This document shows, in pieces, positions 59,001 through 64,000 of a stretch of 64,000 nucleotides of DNA. The notes below the pieces were generated by a model, which saw nothing but the letters and a program-made list of their open reading frames with translations, was not told the origin of the DNA and ran no database searches. The position numbers and the translations under genes are program-made. The stretch comes from Astrocystis sublimbata (lineage: Eukaryota > Ascomycota > Sordariomycetes > Xylariales > Xylariaceae), in the NCBI GenBank assembly GCA_022453515.1, contig JAJNNY010000001.1:1364001-1428000 (forward strand). The letters run 5' to 3'. Each line of letters starts with the position of its first letter. Positions within the stretch are counted from its first letter, which is position 1.

Positions 59001-59666
59001 ATGTTCGTCCGCACCTCAGCCGCCCTAGCAACAGCCGCCCTGTTCGCAGGCGCCGCGGCAAAGACCGACATCGGTGGCTGCACTTGGTCAGAGGGTGTAT
59101 ATTACTTGCCCGACACGGGCGAGATCTGCGAGATTCTCGACTGCGGCGGCGGCCGCGCGCCGCCGAAGACGACCGTCCCGGGCTGCTACCTGTACTCCGG
59201 CACGGAGACGTACTCGCCAAGCTTTCTGCCCGGGTTCGGCGCCGCTGCTACCACATCGGCCGAAGCTACTGCAACTGTCGAGACTATTACCCAGATTACA
59301 TCTACCGCATCTGAGGAGGCTTCGTCCTCTGCCTCGGCGCCGGCATCGACATCAGTCCCCGTGGTGACGTCCACATCAGAATCAGCATCTGACTCTGACT
59401 CGGGGTCGGCACCGACACAATCGGCGACTTTGATCACTTCGTCACATGTCACAATACTTACGGGGACTGCCAAGCCCTCTTCAACTGTTGAGTCGCAGAC
59501 GGATTCCGACTCAAGCGCGGCCTCTTCTCCCTCAGCTTCGGGTAGCGGTGCTGCAGGATCGTCGACAACCAGTACGCCGGACAATGCGGCTGCAGCGCCT
59601 ACGGCGGCCGTGAAGGGTGTGTTTGGTGTGATGGCCGGGCTCGCTATGGGGGCGGCCCTTTTGTAA
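59001..59666 (+). CDS. Secreted Ser/Thr-rich protein with likely GPI anchor (221 aa)
   Basis: Intronless. Signal peptide MFVRTSAALATAALFAGAAA, then a small domain with four Cys (GGCTW, GEICEIL, DCGGGR, PGCYLYSG) that could form two disulphides. A long Ser/Thr/Ala-rich region (about residues 85-190) suits heavy O-glycosylation. The C-terminus has small residues (PDNAAAAPTAAVKG) followed by a hydrophobic tail VFGVMAGLAMGAALL with no charged end, the pattern of a GPI-attachment signal. Probably a cell-wall or plasma-membrane surface protein. No enzymatic motif. Next to a GH76 DFG5/DCW1 gene, whose product links GPI proteins to the wall. Confidence 0.8.
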   Translation: MFVRTSAALATAALFAGAAAKTDIGGCTWSEGVYYLPDTGEICEILDCGGGRAPPKTTVPGCYLYSGTETYSPSFLPGFGAAATTSAEATATVETITQITSTASEEASSSASAPASTSVPVVTSTSESASDSDSGSAPTQSATLITSSHVTILTGTAKPSSTVESQTDSDSSAASSPSASGSGAAGSSTTSTPDNAAAAPTAAVKGVFGVMAGLAMGAALL

Positions 59667-60190
59667 CAGCATCGTATTCTTGAATATGTTTTGATGGCGA
59701 TGTTTATCAACAGAATTAAAGCATCGGGAAAAGTTAGAGGTCCTTCTCGACTTGATCCTTTTTTTTTATTTCACGAATAATGGCTGAATACATGAATCAC
59801 GAAGCCTAACACAATTTAATCATAATTCTAATCAACATTAAATCCTGCTTGCTTTTATGAGCGACAGTGGTGCCCTTGGTACAGTAATATTGATGAAACT
59901 GTATGATAAACCAAAGGGATAGTTTTGACGCTATGCAAACCGCTAATGATAGGTTGTTATGTATATATAAGTATGTACAGAGTACCTGAGACACAAATGC
60001 GGTCACAGCTCAAGAGAACCAAAATATACCTAGGTTAGAGATACAACGGGCAGCTACTGCCGAGACTTGCTGTCAGATGTGCCAGAAGCAGATTGTGTGT
60101 GAAACCAGAACAGGTCTATGCTTATGCGAGACATAAGTGATCAGATATCGCTTCTAAATCCTCGCTCGCCTCCAATGCCCACAACACATC
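59667..60190. other. Shared 3' region of two convergent genes
   Basis: About 520 bp of AT-rich sequence; no gene. Confidence 0.5.
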
Positions 60191-62149
60191 TTACTTGATC
60201 ATCCACCATAGGGACAGCGACGCTATGCCGATAGCAACAACTGTCAAGACACCTGCACCGGCCCTGTCGCCCGTTGTGATCGGTCCCAGATCAGTGTACG
60301 TGATGCGACTGCCTCCAGCGTTGGAGTCGCCCGTGCTCGTGCCACCCGTCGTATTCGTCACCGCGGCGGTGGCGTCCAAAGCGAGCAGCGACGAGAGGGC
60401 CGCGAGGACGTTCATCGTCTGGCCGGCGCCGACGAGGCCGTCGAACTTGCCGCTGGACCAGTGGAAGCCGCACTGCCGGCCGTTGTCGCCGCCGGTGCAC
60501 TGCGCCACGGCGGCCTTGGTCGAGCTCCGGAGCAGGGGCATGATCTTGTCGGCTGTCTCGGGGACTAGCTTGGCCGTGTACGCCATCCACCGGTGCAGGA
60601 AGCCCTTATACGTGTACATGTCGGTCGTGCAGACGCCTGCCTCGCACGCCTCGTAGGCCACGCCCTTGGGGAAGAAGACGCGCTCGATGCCCTCGAGAAG
60701 ACCGTCTATCCGGTCTTTCCAGATTTGGTCTTTGGTCTTTGGGGTGGGTGGTGATGTTAGTTCTGTGTCTTTTTCAGAGGGAGGGAGTTTAACTACGGAG
60801 GGTGGCAAGGTGATTCGGAGACATTCCATATCTGTTTTGTGTTGTAAAAGGGCTTGCATGATGAGGATGATGATTATGGTAAATGCGAGACTTACGTAGT
60901 CATACATATACGCGCATCCCTGAAGGAGAACACCGGCATTGTACGAAAACTGTTGCTTATCGATCTTGGTGCAGTTGTTGCCGATGTCGGCACCGTCGTA
61001 AATGTTATACTCATCGTCGATGTACTTGACACTGATAAGCCAATCCCACGTCTTGACTGACCAGTCCAGATAGGTATCATTGCCTGTGTACCGAGCGAGG
61101 CGCGCGCCTATGTTAAAGAAGCAACCATTGGCGATAGCTGCAACACATGTCATCAATATCATCACGACAGGGCAGTGCTAGGCCTGGATTAAGCTTTGTC
61201 GGGGAGGCTGAACAAGCGCCGTCGAAAGACTTGGCCGGCCATGTGCGAAAGAGGAATTCAGGTAAACGTACTATTCTTGTAGGTGTATCCCACGTTCAGC
61301 GACGTAGTCTGCCATCGCAAGCCGATACCACAGCCTCCGTCACGCAGGTTCTCGGCCGTCTGCTCCGTCCACACGGCCTGGGCAAGGGCGAGCCATTGGG
61401 GCTGGCCCTCCGGGGGGTCTTGGAAGTTGAACTCGGCGGCGATCATGGCGGACATGCCCCAGAAACCCTGATCGTCATTTCCGAGCGACAGACTCCAGTT
61501 CTTGTCGGCGTAATCTTTGTTTGGGCCGGCCTGGTGTACCAGCGAGTCGTACGTATACTTGTTCCACTTGTCATCGCCTGTCCAGTGCCAGTAGTCAACC
61601 AGGGTCCCCCACATGGCTCCGGCCTCCCACCTTCATGAAGCTTTGGTTAATACGGATGGTGAAGTGAGGTGATCATAGCCAAGGAGGTTAAGCGTACCAC
61701 TTGATTTACTTGTTAGCATTTGCATTGTGGAGAGAGATGTGTCTCATAATTAGGGGGCTTGCAGGTAAGTATCTTAGGAGGAAAAGTGCTGGTGGGAGCA
61801 ATTCATCTCTTGGATGCTCGCCAACAAGGGGGTGTTGAGAATCCAGGAGTTACGTACGTAGTATGCACCGTCGGGCGGCGGACCCGGGAGGATACCAACT
61901 GTATGACCCGGGTCATGTCCATCGTAATATGCTAGCAAGTCGTCTGCTACCTGCGCAGCGGCTCGCTTGATCGACTCTGCAAGAGAGAGCCATCAGATAC
62001 TGTCAGACAAGTTTTTCGCTGTTTTCTTTTCGCGTCGTTGAGAGCCACAGTTCATGAGAATGCTTACCTTTATCATCGAGGTTGACCTCCAACGCGGCAA
62101 ACGCGCCGAGCGGAAGCAACGGCAACAGGGAAAGGAGCGACGGAATCAT
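60191..62149 (-). CDS. DFG5: GH76 mannosidase-like GPI protein, DFG5/DCW1 family (449 aa)
   Basis: Six exons on the minus strand: 62149-62068, 61976-61858, 61699-61698 (2 nt), 61630-61272, 61137-60896 and 60736-60191. A signal peptide MIPSLLSLLPLLPLGAFA and a C-terminal hydrophobic segment ending GVLTVVAIGIASLSLWWMIK indicate secretion and GPI anchoring. Family landmarks are YY-WWEAGAMWGTLVDYWHWTGD, the catalytic Asp pair D120-D121 in LGNDDQGFWG, GGCGIGLRWQ, ANGCFFNIGARLARYTGN, NNCTKIDKQQFSYNAGVLLQGCAYMYDY and FLHRWMAYTAKLVPE. Dfg5/Dcw1 proteins are thought to cross-link GPI proteins to wall glucan and are needed for wall integrity and hyphal growth. The WW before EAG can only be made if a TG dinucleotide at 61699-61698 is spliced in. 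Confidence 0.93.
61698..61699 (-). other. Predicted 2-nt micro-exon in the DFG5/DCW1 gene
   Basis: Upstream intron: GTACGT at 61857 to branch GCTAAC and acceptor ATCAAG at 61700. The exon is TG. Downstream intron: GTACGC at 61697 to branch TTAAC and acceptor ATGAAG at 61631. Joined, TAC TAC TG-G TGG GAG reads YYWWE, the family sequence; a single intron joining the flanking exons would shift the frame. Confidence 0.7.
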
Positions 62150-63337
62150 GTTTACGGTTTGGCAAAACTAGCGAAACTCATATGTGAGTACTTTGTATGT
62201 AGTCCCGGCTGTCCATGCAATGCAATCGGGAAGTGGGAGAACTGCAGCAACGGCAGTTGAGAGGACGTTCCAAGAGCGCAGGATTGATGACCAAGGCCCC
62301 GTCAGACGTTCTTTTGGGCACCGGATGACGTTGGATGTTTTTGCGCGGTCTTGGTGATTTGAGAACCGGTAGGCTCAACTTGGGGTCTACAGGTTGGGGT
62401 CGGCGCAGATTGGGAGTTAGGTAGTAATTGAATGCATGTGCACTTACCAATGAACGAATGTTACCGTGATACCGCGCCTGAGGCAGAATGACGGATTGAC
62501 CGTCGGCGGGAATTGGGATTGGACGCCAGACGATCCTTTCATTCAGGTACTTACAGGGCGTTATGCCGGTGCCTGGAGTTGACAGGGGAAAGACTAGTAA
62601 GTCAAGTATATCGCTATGGCCAAGCCCCTTGTCAGCTTTCGCCTTGGGTCTAAAATGATTTGCCGTCTCACTTTGACCCGTCAGCTGGTTATGCTAATCA
62701 ATCTACATCAAGTTGGGTTTATAGATCGCGTATCAAGAAGACTTGAGCTGGTTCTGATCATTTGGGTATCCTCATTACTGGTATCAGGCAGCGCAGCAAA
62801 GCACCCGGTGAAGGGTTTAAAACCCCGTGCTGATCAGACATTTGAAATTGGACACTGGACTGAGCCATGAGAACTTCTGGGTTCATTCGTGTTGGGGATT
62901 GGTGAGGCTGTGCAGGCTGTCTGGCGAGTCTTTCGACAGGGGCAGTTATGTTCTAGCGCGCCATTCATGTTCCAACACGGGAAGGTCGCGCAGGTAAGCG
63001 GCATCTGGGGAGACTCTGCTATTGGGCTAATCCACCTTCGGACTGGCGGTATTAATGACTCTCCGTCAGAAGGATATGGGACATGGAAGTTTGGTCGATG
63101 AAACATCGCGCGTGAATCTGGTGCGTGGTAGATAGACTTCATTGGTGACCTATTGGAGTTGTAGATGGCGAAGACAAAGCAAGTTGTAGTCTATAAGTAT
63201 GTAGGCTCTCTTCTAAAGGTGTCGCGACAGCTGCACTCTAGTCTTTGACCCTACAAACACCGTCGTCGCACCGTCTTGGGCTGATCCAATAATGCAAGTT
63301 GTAAAGGATATGCAAGAGAAGGATGAATAGGCGAAAA
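62150..63337. other. Intergenic region, no gene supported
   Basis: About 1.2 kb holding the promoter of the GH76 gene and the 3' UTR of the edge gene. Short ORFs only. Confidence 0.45.
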
Positions 63338-64000
63338 TCAGTGAAAGCTATCCTCAGCACTCGGTATCTCATCAGGCAGGTCTGAGCCTACTATGACCTC
63401 CTCCGTCCAACTATAGCCGAGGCCACCTCCATTTTCTTTGGTGGAAGCGTGCTGTTCAAGCCGATAGGGGCTTCCCGCGCTCGCCATAGCCGCGAAGTCG
63501 AAGATGCGATAATCGGCGTTGAAGAACCAGCTACCGGTGACGCCCCGACGCAAAAACCCCGAGTGCGATACCACGATGATGACCTTCTCGGGCCGCTCGT
63601 ACAGACTTTGAAGCGCGGCCTGCCCTCGCGCTACGATGGTGGCCTTAGTGAAGTGATACTTGCTGCCTGCTGGTGTCGACTTGTCTGGATAAACCGGGTC
63701 GACTGTCGAGTACTTGAACCACGAAATTCAGCCATAGCCTCTTAGAGCGGAGGGTTGTTAGAAGGTGATCGAATGAGTGTTATTACATACGTCGATGCTG
63801 GGGAATTCCTCGGCCACCTTGCTTATTTCGCTGCCAGTATCGCATGGCTTTGCCGAGTTTTCTGTACGTTGACTTGAGCTTGGATTCGAATTTCCGCATA
63901 AAGCTATGTGAGGAGGCAGGTTGAGAGGGACTAGAAAGAGTCGTGCGTACCTTGCCAGAGGGCATCAGCTTGGACCTTCACACCCTTCTCTATGAGCCAA
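63338..64000 (-). CDS. Phosphoglycerate-mutase/histidine-phosphatase-family protein (N-terminus outside window)
   Basis: Partial gene entering from the right edge. Exons: up to 63951 (WLIEKGVKVQADALWQ), 63861-63791 (ENSAKPCDTGSEISKVAEEFPSID) and 63712-63338 (YSTVDPVYPDKSTPAG...). Borders GTACGC...TACAG and GTATGT...TTCAAG keep the frame. The segment VIIVVSHSGFLRRGVTG has the second catalytic His of the histidine-phosphatase superfamily; the first (RHG) must lie upstream, outside the window. Fungal members are broad phosphatases of uncertain substrate. The C-terminal tail (EEVIVGSDLPDEIPSAEDSFH) is acidic. Confidence 0.82.

Overview
The window is nuclear DNA of a filamentous ascomycete, most likely a Sordariomycete. 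The evidence is short spliceosomal introns (about 50-160 nt, GTAYGT/GTAAGT donors, CTAAC-like branch sites a few bases before the acceptor), well-spaced monocistronic genes on both strands, a fungal tRNA-Ile with an intron, and a gene set including an AA9 LPMO, a GH76 DFG5/DCW1 protein, a GPI-type Ser-rich protein and a carotenoid oxygenase. Intergenic DNA is littered with CCTACCTA/TAGGTAGG motifs. Species is not determinable from this sequence alone. I recognise 20 protein-coding genes (two cut by the window edges) and one tRNA; exon boundaries were deduced by hand from reading frame and splice signals.

Left third (1-24.6 kb): 3' part of a U5 snRNP 40K WD40 gene; a two-TM conserved protein; a seven-knuckle CCHC protein (Gis2/CNBP) with a probable long intron in its leader; a 54-residue Tom6-like mitochondrial protein; tRNA-Ile(AAU) bracketed by two diverged copies of a roughly 75-bp repeat; an acidic conserved protein; a class C beta-lactamase-like serine hydrolase; a carotenoid-cleavage-dioxygenase-like gene; then a 4.9-kb stretch without a convincing gene.

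Middle (24.6-43 kb): a 1781-aa MIT-domain protein, then the most interesting segment. A triosephosphate-isomerase-like gene, an RpiB-like isomerase and a dihydroxyacetone-kinase-family gene form the set that in the yeast Yarrowia (EYI1, EYI2, EYK1) and in bacterial tetritol pathways converts L-erythrulose to D-erythrose 4-phosphate. Beside them lie a class II ketose-bisphosphate aldolase-like gene and, 4.6 kb further on beyond an AA9 LPMO, a threonate-dehydrogenase-like protein with a duplicated C-terminal domain. I read 30.8-37.0 kb as a tetrose/erythrulose catabolic cluster, possibly extending to 42.9 kb.

Right third (43-64 kb): UBR7/Mlo2-type E3 ligase divergent from MCM2 (whose first coding exon appears to be 5 nt); a coiled-coil protein; a second 4.9-kb gene-poor stretch; then three secreted or wall-associated genes: an 11-exon GH2 hydrolase, a GPI-type Ser/Thr-rich protein and a GH76 DFG5/DCW1 gene whose splicing requires a 2-nt micro-exon. 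A phosphoglycerate-mutase-family gene runs off the right edge.
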